Shown piece by piece: positions 36,294 to 47,747 of a stretch of DNA of 64,000 nucleotides; positions within the stretch are counted from its first letter, which is position 1, and each line of letters opens with the position of its first letter. The stretch comes from Prostheceraeus crozeri. Its lineage: Eukaryota; Platyhelminthes; Polycladida; Euryleptidae. The stretch spans positions 124,001-188,000 of the forward strand of contig CAJQUW010013680.1 of the NCBI GenBank assembly GCA_907163375.1, written 5' to 3'. Below the pieces are notes generated by a model. It searched no databases and was not told where the DNA came from. It worked only from the letters and a program-made list of their open reading frames with translations. The position numbers and the translations under genes were made by a program.

Positions 36294-36371
36294 TGCACTA
36301 AAAAGAAGGTAAAAGCAGTCAGAGTGCGTGGTTTATATATCAGAGTGATAATACCGTAGACAGAGTATCTC

Positions 36372-38672
36372 TCAGCCAACCAGCTCGTCCTTGCGATTCA
36401 ACTGTGGTCTCCTATTTCTGATGTAGCGAGCTTCAGCCAGACGATTTTCAAGAGGCGAACTATGCTTGGCAATGATATTGATTGTGAAATCGAAAATGTC
36501 AAGGTTACTGTCGTGGTCATTTATCGAATGTTCGGAGAGGGCACTAGTATTGTTCTGCAAGCGCAAGCTACGTTCATGTTCCTCGAAACGAATTTTGAAA
36601 GGCCTATTAGTTTGCGCAATGTAACTTTTGCTACAATGATTACAAACAAATTCGTAAACCACAAAGCGCACATCGCAGGGATAAGGGTTGTCGAGAAGAT
36701 TACAGAGATTACAGTTTACATGTTTTTTAGCAGATTTTTTAGAAAAGTATTGGCTAGTGGTTTTATTAGGTTTGCTTATCAAGGTTACAGGCAGTTTGTA
36801 TTTTCCTATCAAATTATTGATTTTTCTATTACAACTATCATTAATAAAACTAAGAGAAAGCCTAACATTATTCTCACCATTGCTTTTACGAGTTACGCTT
36901 TTACTTTTGTCAAAATCGCGAGTTTTATAATTGTTTTTGCGTAATCTTTTATGAAATTTTTCCTTAGCCTTATTTTTGATAGTAGATGATGAGCATCTAC
37001 TTTCGATGCGATTATTCATACTGCGGATGTAATTATCCTTAACATTCCAGCTGTCTCTTTGCAAAGTTATTTCAGAATGATTAGGCTTAGAATACCATTC
37101 GTATGAAATCTGCTCATCGACGATTTTTATTGAAATATCTAAAAAATTCAAAGGACTCTCGTTGTCAGGAATTTCTATGGTAAACTGTATGCCGTCGTTC
37201 ACGGAATTGAAGGTAGTTAAAATGCTATGAAAAATGTCATCATTATGTTCAAAAGGACCCATGAAAATATCATCGATATAGCGCAGAAAAATCGTGGGTC
37301 GGATATTGATCTTTTCCAGTCTACTTAAGGCCTCAGTTTCAATAAAGTGAATGGAAATAATGGCAAATGGTGGGTCATAATGAGAACCCATAGCACAACC
37401 ACGGGTCTGTAAGTAGGTTTGATTATCGAATTCTATTTCGTAGTTGTAAGCAATGAAAGAAAGCCCTTTCAACAAATTGTCTATGGTCAAGCCTAAATTG
37501 TCAATTTTTTCCCAATTTTGTTCAGCAAAATTTTGAACACAGTTGATTCCAAAATCGATAGGGATGCTGGGGTATAGGTTTTTGATATCAAGCGAGATGA
37601 ATTTTTTATTTAGTAAATCATCGAAGTTGCAATTATCTAAAGCAGTCAGGAGAGATTCAGTATTGGGAAGGTATGATGGAACCAATCTAGCTAGCTGATT
37701 TAAGACTTGGGTAACTAGCCAGTCAACTTTTTGGGTAGGGCTATTGATGGTTGAAGCGATAGGCCTCAAAGGGTAGCCATTGTTGCCAGGCTCTATGTGA
37801 TCTTTAATAAGAGTTTTGAAAGTAGCGGGTCGAGTGCCGCAAGATTTTAGCCTTTCAACTTGATTACGTGTGAAATTATTTTTGCAAAAACTATCAATAA
37901 TTTTATTCGCTTGAGTTTCGATGTGTTTACATTTGCTGTTATCAACAAGACGGTAATTATTTTTATCAAGCAGTAAGTTACGGGTACTTTCTTCATAATT
38001 GGCCTTATCAGTGACAACAAAACGATTTGTTTTATCAGATGCTACACCAACTAGATTATTTTGATTTAAAAAACGCTTCGTGTCGTGAAGAGACTTATTG
38101 ATATTTTTATAATTTTGGTTTCTTTTAGTGAATTTAATCTCCTTAGTGATGACATCGAGTGCTTCATATTTGAAAAGATTCAAATTCATCTCTTCATCAC
38201 TAGACATAGAAGGCGGCAAAGGAACACGATTACGATGAAATGGTACATGTATGCTAGAGGTCAAATTGCTATCAATCTGACGCGCATTCCAACGCAGCTT
38301 ATTTGTAAGGACGTCTAGGTCTAATTTGACTTGATCAATGAATTCCTCATTCAAACGCGGAGGAATTCTGAACTTGGGTCCTTTGTCTAAAACATTTTGG
38401 GCGCTTGCAGGCAAGGGTATATCACAATCTACTGTGACACGGTGCACAGAAGGACTAGAGACGAGCTGGTCAGCCGAGAGAGACCCATATCTACGGTACC
38501 AAAACTCATCCAGGTGAGGAAAAGGAAAATGCGGCTGGTGCTCAAAATGGTAGGACACAGGTAATACAGGATACGGAAAACCAGTCAAGGCACTCCACTT
38601 CCGTGAATGACGGTCGAATGTTGAGCTGATCAATTTCGCAAAATTTTGATGATTGCTCATTCCATCTTTCAT
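36372..38672 (-). CDS. Penelope-like polyprotein: reverse transcriptase + GIY-YIG endonuclease
   Basis: 766 codons without a stop, about the normal length for the family. The N-terminal 220 residues are a basic linker-like region. The RT follows: FVVTDKANY (near residue 225), SLDIKNLYPSIP (motif A, near 370), TRGCAMGSHYDPPFAIIS (near 430), FLRYIDDIFMG (catalytic box, near 465) and LNFLDISIKI (near 510). CNLCNLLDNPYPC (near 670) is the Cys-rich element before the endonuclease. The GIY-YIG domain is VVYEFVCNHCSKSYIAQT, then FKIRFEEH and ENRLAEARYI with the conserved Glu. Catalytic aspartates are present. The YIG position reads YIA, and SHYDPP replaces the more usual S-SP-, so activity is uncertain. 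Start chosen at the first ATG of the frame. Confidence 0.9.
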   Translation of the reverse strand: MKDGMSNHQNFAKLISSTFDRHSRKWSALTGFPYPVLPVSYHFEHQPHFPFPHLDEFWYRRYGSLSADQLVSSPSVHRVTVDCDIPLPASAQNVLDKGPKFRIPPRLNEEFIDQVKLDLDVLTNKLRWNARQIDSNLTSSIHVPFHRNRVPLPPSMSSDEEMNLNLFKYEALDVITKEIKFTKRNQNYKNINKSLHDTKRFLNQNNLVGVASDKTNRFVVTDKANYEESTRNLLLDKNNYRLVDNSKCKHIETQANKIIDSFCKNNFTRNQVERLKSCGTRPATFKTLIKDHIEPGNNGYPLRPIASTINSPTQKVDWLVTQVLNQLARLVPSYLPNTESLLTALDNCNFDDLLNKKFISLDIKNLYPSIPIDFGINCVQNFAEQNWEKIDNLGLTIDNLLKGLSFIAYNYEIEFDNQTYLQTRGCAMGSHYDPPFAIISIHFIETEALSRLEKINIRPTIFLRYIDDIFMGPFEHNDDIFHSILTTFNSVNDGIQFTIEIPDNESPLNFLDISIKIVDEQISYEWYSKPNHSEITLQRDSWNVKDNYIRSMNNRIESRCSSSTIKNKAKEKFHKRLRKNNYKTRDFDKSKSVTRKSNGENNVRLSLSFINDSCNRKINNLIGKYKLPVTLISKPNKTTSQYFSKKSAKKHVNCNLCNLLDNPYPCDVRFVVYEFVCNHCSKSYIAQTNRPFKIRFEEHERSLRLQNNTSALSEHSINDHDSNLDIFDFTINIIAKHSSPLENRLAEARYIRNRRPQLNRKDELVG

Positions 38673-39687
38673 TTGTACTATGAGTCACAAGCTAGCAGAA
38701 AAGCTAACGTGTGTACAACCATGGTACAACATACCACCATGCGGTCGCATGCAAAATTCTACATGTAGTTATGCAGAAGAAAACACCAGGTTCCGAAGAA
38801 AATTTTACAATAAATGAATACGTTTATTTTGTATCATTCGATTATTTTGAAACCTAAATAATACAAATCGTAGAGACAGAGCACGCTAGAGCTTTGATCT
38901 TTTACTTTATGTCACGGTTAATATGGCCAGGTTAACAGGATTTTTTTAAGCATTCTCCAATTTTTAGATATTTTTTTGCCAGTGAAGATAAATCACTAGC
39001 ATTCAGTTCTACAAAGAAAATGATAGACATAGGAGACTGAAGCACCCGGGTTCATCATTTTTCAACATAACTATGTGAAGTAAGTACTGTGCAAAAGATC
39101 CGACGATGAAAGCATGCGCACATACAGGGTGGTCGCGCGTCTCCGAAAATACAATGCGGGCATATTTTTGTTTAGTAGTAAAGAATAGATATGGCAGGTT
39201 ACATAATTCCGGAAAACCATCATGTTGTTCTTGTTACCATGTTATTACTTATACTCTGTAGTAAATACTTATAAATTCGTGTCGAAACATTTAGCGTTTT
39301 GCAAGAGTATTAAGTCTTCTGCATAATTTGCACTTGGCATTTGCATTACTAGGTTGTTGAAGACCGGTAAAGTGCAATGGTGATTTTTTGCAAGCGTATC
39401 ACAAAAATCGCCAATCGATCAATCACGATTAAATAAACGAGCAATGATATAATTCATTGACGATTTTTCTCTCACTGATTGATGCTGGTATGGAAAATTT
39501 GACGAAAAATGAAGGCTGCGTGAAAAAGCAAAAATAGTCTAATAACGAAAATTTCAAGAGAAACATATTTTCTCAAATCATGAAAATCATTATCATTTTC
39601 TCATATCAGAATTTGCAAAAACCGAAATAAAACTTTTTTAAAAAATAAAAACTACACTTTGCAAGTTGGGTAAAACATGATACTTCA

Positions 39688-39776
39688 AAGTTCGCGTATA
39701 TTCTCCGAACATTTCCAAGTTCGGTTATATTCTGGCATATCCCCGAAGTTCGGATATATTTCCGAAATTCTGGTAT
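39688..39776. repeat. short tandem repeat, unit about 30 bp
   Basis: Three degenerate units: AAGTTCGCGTATATTCTCCG, AAGTTCGGTTATATTCTGG and AAGTTCGGATATATTTCCG. Short open frames on both strands here are by-products of the repeat. Confidence 0.7.
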
Positions 39777-40818
39777 GTGTTGCCACCCTGACAAAAATAA
39801 GAACACAAAGAAGATTTCTGATTTTCACGCTTTTCCACTCTAGATTTTGGAACAATGATCGCTGCACTGTTAATTTTTGAAATATTATCCGTTCAAGTAA
39901 TGTCGCTGGCCTCTACAGCATTCATCAAGATTAAATTTCTTTATTCTACAGTGACTAATTTTCGTTGTTGAAAGACGTCTTATCACCAGCTGTCAGTTGT
40001 TGACATGATTTGAGTCTTTCATAACTCCAATTTGAAGTGAACAACCGAGTCATTCAAATTAATTTTGAAGAATTTTTGTCATTACATAATTTATAGGAAA
40101 AAGAGCAAGAAACAAAAAGCTTGCATTAACTTAAGATCAAAATGAACTATGACACGGGCATTTTATTTGCTCTAAGCTAACATGAATGACTTAGAAAAAG
40201 AGACAAATCAACGGTGAGTGGACAGCAATGTTGAAAATAGCATGGCGACTGTAGACCTAAATTACTCGTGGACGCACATGTCTGAATAGATCGATCGTAT
40301 GTCGAGATATTCGCTGAAATTAAGAAACGAAGCTATCTTTAATGCTCACATCGGGAACCGAAATAAAAAACCTGGTTGATTTTTCAATCATTCCCAACAG
40401 ATCTCGAAGGAAGAATTCTGAATTTTCCAAATTCGCAACAAAACAACTTAACTACAACTGAGAGATAGATTAGAAAGACAAAGAAGTCATATTGATGCGG
40501 TGTTCTTTGATTTTGATGCTAAGATGTCGCATAGGTCGACGACCCGTATATTAACATCGAATGTTAACTTCACTCGAAAGCTTTTGCGCGATATTGCAAT
40601 TGCGAGGCTAAGGACAGCCGTCATTGTCAGAAAAAAACTTTTTGGTTTGTCATATTTTATGGCAAAGCGTATGATGATATCCTCATCAACTTTCCAAAGA
40701 AAGTTGTTAAATCACAGCGTAACGAAGACGGAATTCATAGTGTGCAATGATGTACTTCTCTCGTGGAAGGGGTTGAGAAAAGCATGCTATGATGAATTTT
40801 CTATAGTTCATTTTATTA

Positions 40819-40897
40819 CCGTGTAGTATTGTTCTTAATTACTTGCATGTTTTATTCCCGTGTAGTATTGTTCTTAATTACTTATATGTTTAATTGC
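40819..40897. repeat. two-unit tandem duplication, 39 bp
   Basis: CCGTGTAGTATTGTTCTTAA and the following ATTACTT are repeated once at 39-bp spacing with only minor changes, so this is a recent local duplication. Confidence 0.8.
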
Positions 40898-41993
40898 ATG
40901 TTATGAACTGATACCAAAATACTACATTAATATGTGTTCTAATCAAACATGCTTTTAGGCCTCCAAATTCAAATACTGGTAGGTTCGATATCGGTGTATC
41001 CATGGATAGTATCAACTACCTATTGTTCAAATGTGTAGTAATGACTTATGAAACTCAATAATATAATGCTTCGTTGGAAATGCTCCTTGAAGCTCAAATA
41101 TCCGAATTTATCATCTCATGTTGTGGCAACATGCCGTGTCCTGAATGCTCAACAGAATGAACTTCACGCAAAAATCGACTTATATCATTGCACTATTTCA
41201 AATAAAAAGATGAAGTTTTAATAATCTCAGGATTTTATGAAGATAATCATGTGATTGTTCTAAAGCTACTCATCAAGGAAGCTCATAAAATTGAAGAATA
41301 TACATGTACAATGTACATTTACAAGAGCGTGATGTCATTTAAGTATTTACGGAGCATCAAACTTCAAAATTCCATTTGCTTATGTAGATCCATGTACTTC
41401 TAAACTTGGTGCATCTAACAACGAAATGATTTAACATTCATTGAACAACTGAAAATGAGATTTGTTTTTTTACGATTATGATTGGACCTTCAGGGTAGAT
41501 TTATCACAACAGCTAGAAATGCGGTATTTCTGGCAAAACCTACCTCGTTCGGCTAATTTTCACTTGAGGTTTATGAAAACGTCATAACACCGAGCTTTAT
41601 TGTTGTAGCTAAACAAGCATTCTTTTCAGCTTACAAAAATGATATTCACAAAAATTCGTCTAGGCACAACACATTTTCTTTAGTAATGAATTTGGGCAGC
41701 AGATTGTTACTGAGATACAAATTCTTAGCTTTTCTTCAATCGATGTGTTACTTCAATTGTATTCCGAAAAGCATCAGCGATATCCATGCCACTTAAGTGC
41801 ATGATGTATCATAGTCATTCCCACTGATTCTTACCAAACTTAGTCTAAACATTTAGTCTACCCACAGTCATGTGGTATATCTATAATAATAATACTATGA
41901 TAAGATTCTCTTTATTGTTTCACGAAACGTGGTGAACACATTACAAAACAAAAAGGTTAATATACAAATAGGTTAATATAAGACACGAGAAAA

Positions 41994-42548
41994 TTATGAA
42001 GGGCAATACTTTATAAACGAATGCAAAAATCGCCTTGTCTTAGTTTTTGGTCTCATCAGCAAAGATAAACTTCTTGTTTTTTCCACATTTTTTTCATCAA
42101 AAAAACATCGAAGAGGATGGTCACGTTGAGACTCCACATTTTTAAACAGCTTCAGGCAGATATTGTCTCCCATGGTGAAGAGAGAAAGATGGTCACTAAG
42201 CTCTTCACCAATGATGCGCAAGGCCCTTTTCTCAACACTAAACAGTTGACGCTTCAGATAGTCCGGGATGTTACACCATGCTGGATAACCATACAGAAGC
42301 ACAGGTCTAATTAAAGCGCAGTAAATACTGAAAATGGTCTCAGCTGGACAACCAGAACGTTTCAAATGAAGTAAAATATAAATACGCTTTGAGGCCTTCC
42401 TCAACAAATTGAGGATATTAGAATTCCACTTCAGATCTGATGAAAAACAACAGCCAAGAATGTTTACTGTAGATGTTTGAACCATCGGAGAATTGTCCGA
42501 AAGCAAAACAGGGTCAATATCAATATTCTTTTTTGTAATAATATCCAT
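41994..42548 (-). pseudogene. LINE RT C-terminal segment
   Basis: 184 codons following a single in-frame stop after the NAQKCK motif. It contains VNILGCCFSSDLKWNSNILN (thumb region) and YCALIRPVLLYGYPAWC, a signature of CR1/Jockey-type LINE C-termini. It belongs to the same frame as the RT segment at 42549-43220. Confidence 0.85.
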
Positions 42549-43220
42549 TCATTTACACTTTTGAGCGTTCACACTAAGGCAGCAATCATCAATCCAACAC
42601 AGAACATTGCGCATTTCACTTTGAAGACTGTCTTCATTTTGATGCCGTATGAAATGCAGTATGGTCAAGTCGTCTGTATATTTTACGAAGACAGGTTGTA
42701 GGAAATCCATTAATAAGCAAAATAATAATGGGCCCATGACGCTGCCTTGGGGCACGCCGCTAGTCACATCATTCCACTTAGAGAAACTACCATTGGCATA
42801 TACACGTTGCTTACGTTTGGATAGATAGCTGCATATCCACATAACTAACTCCTTCGGGATAAAGAAATGAACACAAGCACTAATGATGGATTCATGGGTC
42901 GGTCTGTCAAATGCCTTAGACAGATCAATTGCCACCATACGAACAACTCCTGATTGACAATCGAGATGCTTCAAGATGTGCAAATAAGTATAGGTTAATG
43001 CGGATGTGGTACCACTTCCGGGGAGCAGAAATATATGCAAATTGCTGTGTCTGTTGTTGACGACGAATATAAGGCAGCAACCATTTACGGCATACAATTT
43101 TTTCAAAAATTTTCGACAACTGCGGGAATAACGAAATGGGTCGGCAGTCAGATACTGCAACTGGATTAGGGCACTTCGGAACAGGAGAAACATTCGCTTG
43201 CTTAAGACAAGCTGGTACAT
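42549..43220 (-). pseudogene. LINE RT palm segment
   Basis: Carries VRMVAIDLSKAFDR (motif A with catalytic Asp), VTSGVPQGSVMGPLLFCLLM and FVKYTDDLTILHFI. The catalytic box is YTDD where YADD is usual; both aspartates are kept. The frame is separated by one shift from the endonuclease frame upstream. Confidence 0.88.
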
Positions 43221-44913
43221 GTCCGTCGATAAGCCTTTTATTATACAGTAGAGTAATGATAGGAGCCAGAGCTAAAGCACCATCTCGAAACACCCAATAA
43301 GGCAGGTTATCTGGACCACTTGATTTGCGCTTTGACTTCTGTAACACAGCAAGTACATCAAATTCAGTGATCTCCAACTTTTCACTCGGAAGGCATCGAA
43401 TTGAATCATAAAGTTCACGTACGTTTGAAGAATCTTGAAAACTGGAGGCAAAATAGGAATTGTACTCATCAGCTGAGATAGATGTATAGTCATTGGTCGA
43501 TTTCTTACACTTGCTAATTGTTTTAATAGCCTTCCACATTCTTCGAGGATCATTAGAATCAATAGATTCACTTAAATACGTCGACTTCAAATACCTGGTG
43601 TGACTGATTACTTCCTCACGCAATCGCTTAAATTTCCCCATTTCCATTTTAAAAAATGCTCTGTCCCGTTCATTTATCAAGACTTTTAGTGAGTTTCTCA
43701 TCCATGGTGGTTCAGAACGCCGAAACCGCACGATTCTCTCAGGAAAATAGAAGTCAAACAGGCTGGCAAGATGTTGCTGAAAAGACTCCATAGAAGTATC
43801 AACATCACCAGAACAATCAATCGCTCCGATCCAATCAATCGAATTAAGAGCGTCAAAAAAAGCAGCCATTCTAGAAATTGAGTAATTCCTGATTTTCACT
43901 TTACGAGATGAGTCACCAGATTCAAGAACATTCTCCGGTTGCAACAAAATAGTAGCGTGGTCCGATCGTCCGACAGGTGCTAGGATACGAGGCTTACGAT
44001 AGTCAGATGGATTTGTATAAATTTGATCAACAATATTATCTCCACGCGTTGCAGAAGTAACTAAAGGTTTCAGCTGAGTAACACTGGCCTGATACTTTCT
44101 GAGGTCATTAAAATCGCCCATAAGAACAATTCTTAATGAGTTATTAGTAGACAAGGTTAGTACCACATAATCAATGATAGCTGTAAGACAGTCAACTGCT
44201 GCATCATGATCAAGCGGGGAATTCCAGAAAGGATAATAAATTCCAATTATCAGCATCGAGAAAGTGTCAAATAATACGGCAAGGAATTCCGTGCCACAAT
44301 CATTCAACAGAGAAATCTGTTGATTATCAATAACTACTGGTGTAAAGTTTGAGCGATAATAACAAATGATTCCTCCACCATGCTTGCTTGGTCGATCTCT
44401 GCGAATGGTATTATATCCAGATATTCCAACAGACTCATCCGGCAAATCACTAGTAAGCCAAGTTTCCACAAATAATCCAATATCAATACTGCGTTTTTGA
44501 AGCAAAATACCAATTTCATCTACTTTGTTAAAAATTGAGCGGACATTAAACATAATGAAGGATGGTAATGACATGTGATGACGATTCTTTCTTTCTCGAT
44601 TCTTATTCACAAATTTAATCAAACGTCTTTTGTCAGAAGAAGTTTTATAATCGAAATTACCAGAAACACTGAAGTTATGAATCTTCCTTGATATTTGTAC
44701 GGGGATTCTGGAAGGTCGAACATGATTCCTTAGGCACTTGCTTGATATTCCCAACACAAAAGCATATCGCTTCACAGATCTTGGTAGACCAAAATTGCCT
44801 TGATTTCTAATGTTCAATAAAGCATGCGATGAATAACAGTATTGCGCGCTATGGTATTGGGTATCGATCATACTTCTCGTGAGAGTAACAATAGCAACGT
44901 GACATGCCTGCAC
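42925..44913 (-). pseudogene. LINE endonuclease and RT fingers
   Basis: 662 codons. After an N-terminal region of about 120 residues, the APE-type endonuclease runs from PSFIMFNVRSIFNKVDEIGI through LFVETWLTSDLP (catalytic Glu), RIVLMGDFNDLRKY (Asp/Asn) and APVGRSDHATILL (SDH box). The RT fingers follow with SKRKSSGPDNLPYWVF, ANVSPVPKCPNPVAVSDCRP and ISLFPQLSKIFEKIV. The match ends at QQQTQQFAY, after which the RT continues in another frame. All endonuclease signature residues look intact, which indicates a young insertion. LINE-encoded ORF2 proteins nick target DNA and prime reverse transcription there. Confidence 0.9.
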
Positions 44914-45001
44914 ACAACGCAGGAGCCGCTCTCTACATCCGACCGCTCGTCACCACGACAAGTGATCGAATGAAATCCTATCAAATTCTGTGAATACTTA
45001 C

Positions 45002-45144
45002 GTCAATGGAATCTAGATTATTGAAGCTCAAATCCAGGCTTACAATTTGTACACAGGAACATAACTCCTTTACAGCAATCTTCCTTATCTTATTGTTGTC
45101 TAGCCGTAACTGATTCAGTTTCTTCAATCCTGACAGTGCACCAC
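45002..45144 (-). CDS. LRR protein, exon 3
   Basis: A 143-bp exon encodes GALSGLKKLNQLRLDNNKIR, then KIAVKELCSCVQIVSLDLSF and NNLDSID, i.e. two clear LRRs with LxLDNNxI and LDLSFNNL cores. The acceptor is TATATTTTCAG before 45144, and the donor is GTAAGTATTC after 45002. It enters after one base of a split codon (G from exon 2 plus GT here gives Gly) and leaves in phase 0. A LINE begins only a few tens of bases downstream of its donor site. The minus strand remains open past both splice sites, so the limits rest on the splice signals and on phase. Confidence 0.9.
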
Positions 45145-47249
45145 CTGAAAATATACAACAAAACATGAAACTTTTGTAAAAAAAGTCTAATTCACAATAG
45201 CTTCATGAAAATCATGTTATCTTGAAACTAAGCCCCGAGTAGGACAATGAACATTTTGACGAACTTAGATAAAAGCATTAGACTATCAAAGCGCCACACA
45301 TTGAGTTAAAGCAAGCGAGGAAATGACATTGTCATTGTCTGTTGATTTGTGCATCTAAAAATGATGTCTGGGCAAAATGAAATTTTCTATTTTCAATTGA
45401 ATTGAAATTTTAGTAACGATATTTCATCGGCCAGTTTTTCATTTCATGACGAATTTCTTCTTTTTATACATGTTTTTCTTTCCCGTCATTCTCCATCTCC
45501 CTGCTTGTGTTGTCTGAAAAGAACAGGTGGCAAATTCTTCTCACCGAAAAACTTTCATGCTGTTGTAGGCAATGTAAATAAGTGGCAGCAATGGCAGTAA
45601 GTGTAAATGTTTTCATGCGATGATTATGCTCAAGCCATATGAACTTTCTTACAACATACGACCTATTTTCGACTTTTCTAATTGTCTAGTTCCCCTAACT
45701 TCGTCCCTGAATAATTCCAAAAAGTAAATCAACCATTCCTGGCATAATTATATTTAATGATAATTGAAGTTTAATCCTGGAACCACATCGGAACCGGCTC
45801 TGCCAAAATATCGAGAGTACCGGAACCGGTTCCTGGAAAATAAGTACTGATTCTGACAACGGTACCATTGTCTTAAAACTGAATTATGCTTCAGTTGCTT
45901 CAGTTTAAAACTGAAGTTCAGACATTAAAAAATATAGACGTTTTCTTGTGTCAACCCTTGCTTAGAAGCGATCACATTTAGCTATCAAGGATTCATCTTT
46001 CCAGACTGCAACAGGCTGACAGGTTCCTGTCGCTTGGTTGTGAGGCTTTTAAACTTCAGCATTACCTCACACAGTTCTGAGGCTGGTGTAATGAGAGACA
46101 AGCCACATTTCACTTTCTGTTGTAGCTTAGTCTTCGATCTAATGACTTCCTCAGAAGTCAGAGTTGACTTTAAAGCCAACCTCGCTAAAATGTGGACGAC
46201 GTTTCTCAACAGCTAATTTCTGTCGAAAGATAATATCAAGACTGGATGATCGATCGTTGAATAAGCATGTGATTCAAAACAAAACTTCATCTGAATGATG
46301 ACCGTGTACTTGGGCCTGTGAAACGATGATTTGTGAGTCATCTTATGATGATTTGCGAAGTTGGGGTTATTTTTCATTCGATGTAATTTTGTAATTAATA
46401 GCGCAAATCGTGTGACAGTCAATAACTGGGCATGTCATTCAAGTAGTGATGGTTTAACGTCACCAATGGTTTAACACTTCTGACTGCTGACACAGTCAGA
46501 CTTTAATCTGTAGCGCTGTGAATTTTTTAGTTCGGATGCCCTTCCTGACGACCTCCTCTAACATCTTCGGGGCTCGACCTCTGGACCGAAAGATCGCTAG
46601 GCCAAGCATTTAACCACTGTGCCACGGAGACATGTCAGTCAGGGTGTATATTTATCTACCACGAAATCTGATACATTTTATTCTTCCCTTGAAGTATCAG
46701 TATCGAAACCGATTCTCGTAAATTTGAGCCGTATTCGGTGCCGAAACCGGCTCTTTTAAACAGGGATTCATTAAACCCTAATCATAATACACTTTCCTCA
46801 GTCAAAGTTGTGCTAGTTTGCTGTTCCCAAAAGGCGGGATAATGGCTAATTTGGGGTTAGCCCCGATCCCGAGATTAAATCTCGTAATTCAATTACAATT
46901 AAGTTGTCTGGTGTCAGATGTTCCTAGGTTCCAGATTCTTTCTTACTCGACTAACTCGAAGCTCTATTTGACTCCACCTCAGACTAGAATAGTTGTGTTG
47001 TTGTAATTATTTGACGAACGCATTTCGATCATGTCCATCTTTCTCTATCAACGAACTTCAAACTTGTTAAGAATATGCCTGGTAACAATTTAAACAATAA
47101 CTGTCAATTTTGAGACTGTTTTTACTTTGATTTGATAAAGGAGAGATTGTAGGCATAAAATGTGGCTTCTAAATTTTGAAATTTGAATTTTAAAAAAGGA
47201 ATAGACGCATGTGCAGACAATGACTCATGTCAGTTTTGCAATGATGCAA
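45145..47249. other. intronic sequence, mostly anonymous
   Basis: Contains a family-2 SINE (46440-46635). GAACCGG-rich patches at 45780-45850 and 46690-46765 could be the worn ends of a DNA element enclosing that SINE. Frames at 45985-46216 on both strands are unrecognised. Confidence 0.4.
46440..46635 (-). repeat. tRNA-derived SINE, family 2
   Basis: Minus strand: CTCCGTGGCACAGTGGTTAA holds the A box, GGTCGAGCCCC the B box, followed by GTCGTCAGGAAGGGCATCCG, a core sequence common in tRNA SINEs of several animal groups. A likely fragment of the same family is at 62975-63070. Confidence 0.8.
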
Positions 47250-47279
47250 CTACACCTTTTTAATCTCAAGTTCAGAAGT

Positions 47280-47430
47280 TTTAAAATGAAATTCAGAAAT
47301 TTCAAAGTCAAATTCAGAAATGTTAAAATCAATTTCAGAAGTATTAAAATGAAATTCAGAAATTTTTAAATCAAATTCAGAAATTTTAAAGTCATATTCA
47401 GAAAATTTAAAATCTATTTCAGAAGAATTT
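47280..47430. repeat. 22-bp tandem repeat in the left arm
   Basis: TTCAGAAATTTTAAAATC-like units recur about seven times. The mirror image lies at 49259-49410 in the right arm. Confidence 0.8.
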
Positions 47431-47747
47431 TTAACATTTAAAAACTATCAAAAAACACTATATTCTCAGTAACTGAACACATGGGATCGCTTCAACCGCT
47501 TTGGTTAACGCCCACATTGCCTGACAAGGTCCAAAGTGCACATCCTCCTAGAATATTTTACAAACTTGTGAAACCGATATCGTTGCGTATTTGCAATTAC
47601 AATAGATTGTTATCGAGTTTGTCGTTGTCCGACATATCTAATATTTTAACTTCTGCTTGTATTTGTTCTAGTAAACCCGATTTTATTTACGCTCCTTTCG
47701 GTCATTGGTGATTACTGGTGATTTGAATGTGATAGATGATGTTCATC

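Larger units (their letters stand above)
36241..38700 (-). mobile_element. Penelope-like retroelement with an open coding frame
   Basis: Minus-strand element with one continuous 766-codon frame (36372-38672). It is followed by a ribozyme-like hairpin at 36267-36293. The outer limits are approximate because the terminal repeats were not identified. It lies in the 11.3-kb intron between LRR exons 3 and 4, on the same strand as the gene. Confidence 0.88.
38701..41880. other. anonymous intronic sequence
   Basis: No gene supported. A 108-codon plus frame at 40500-40826 (contains VRKKLFGLSYFMAKRMMISS) is not recognised. Two small tandem repeats are listed separately. Confidence 0.4.
41881..44985 (-). 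mobile_element. CR1/L2-like LINE, nearly complete
   Basis: A 3.1-kb minus-strand LINE with APE endonuclease, RT and C-terminal region in order. The 3' end is an ATT microsatellite (TAGTATTATTATTATAG at 41881-41897), as in CR1/L2-type elements. The coding region is spread over two frames, with one frame change near 43000-43200 and one in-frame stop at 42549. Its 5' end lies within about 20-60 bp of LRR exon 3. Confidence 0.88.

Noticed and set aside
36462-36944. 160-codon plus-strand open frame
   Set aside because: It lies wholly antisense to the Penelope-like coding frame and has hydrophobic, family-less content; a shadow of the real gene.
45770-46770. A hAT-like element whose worn ends are the GAACCGG-rich patches enclosing the family-2 SINE
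   Set aside because: The two ends do not align well as inverted repeats and I could not find a target duplication.
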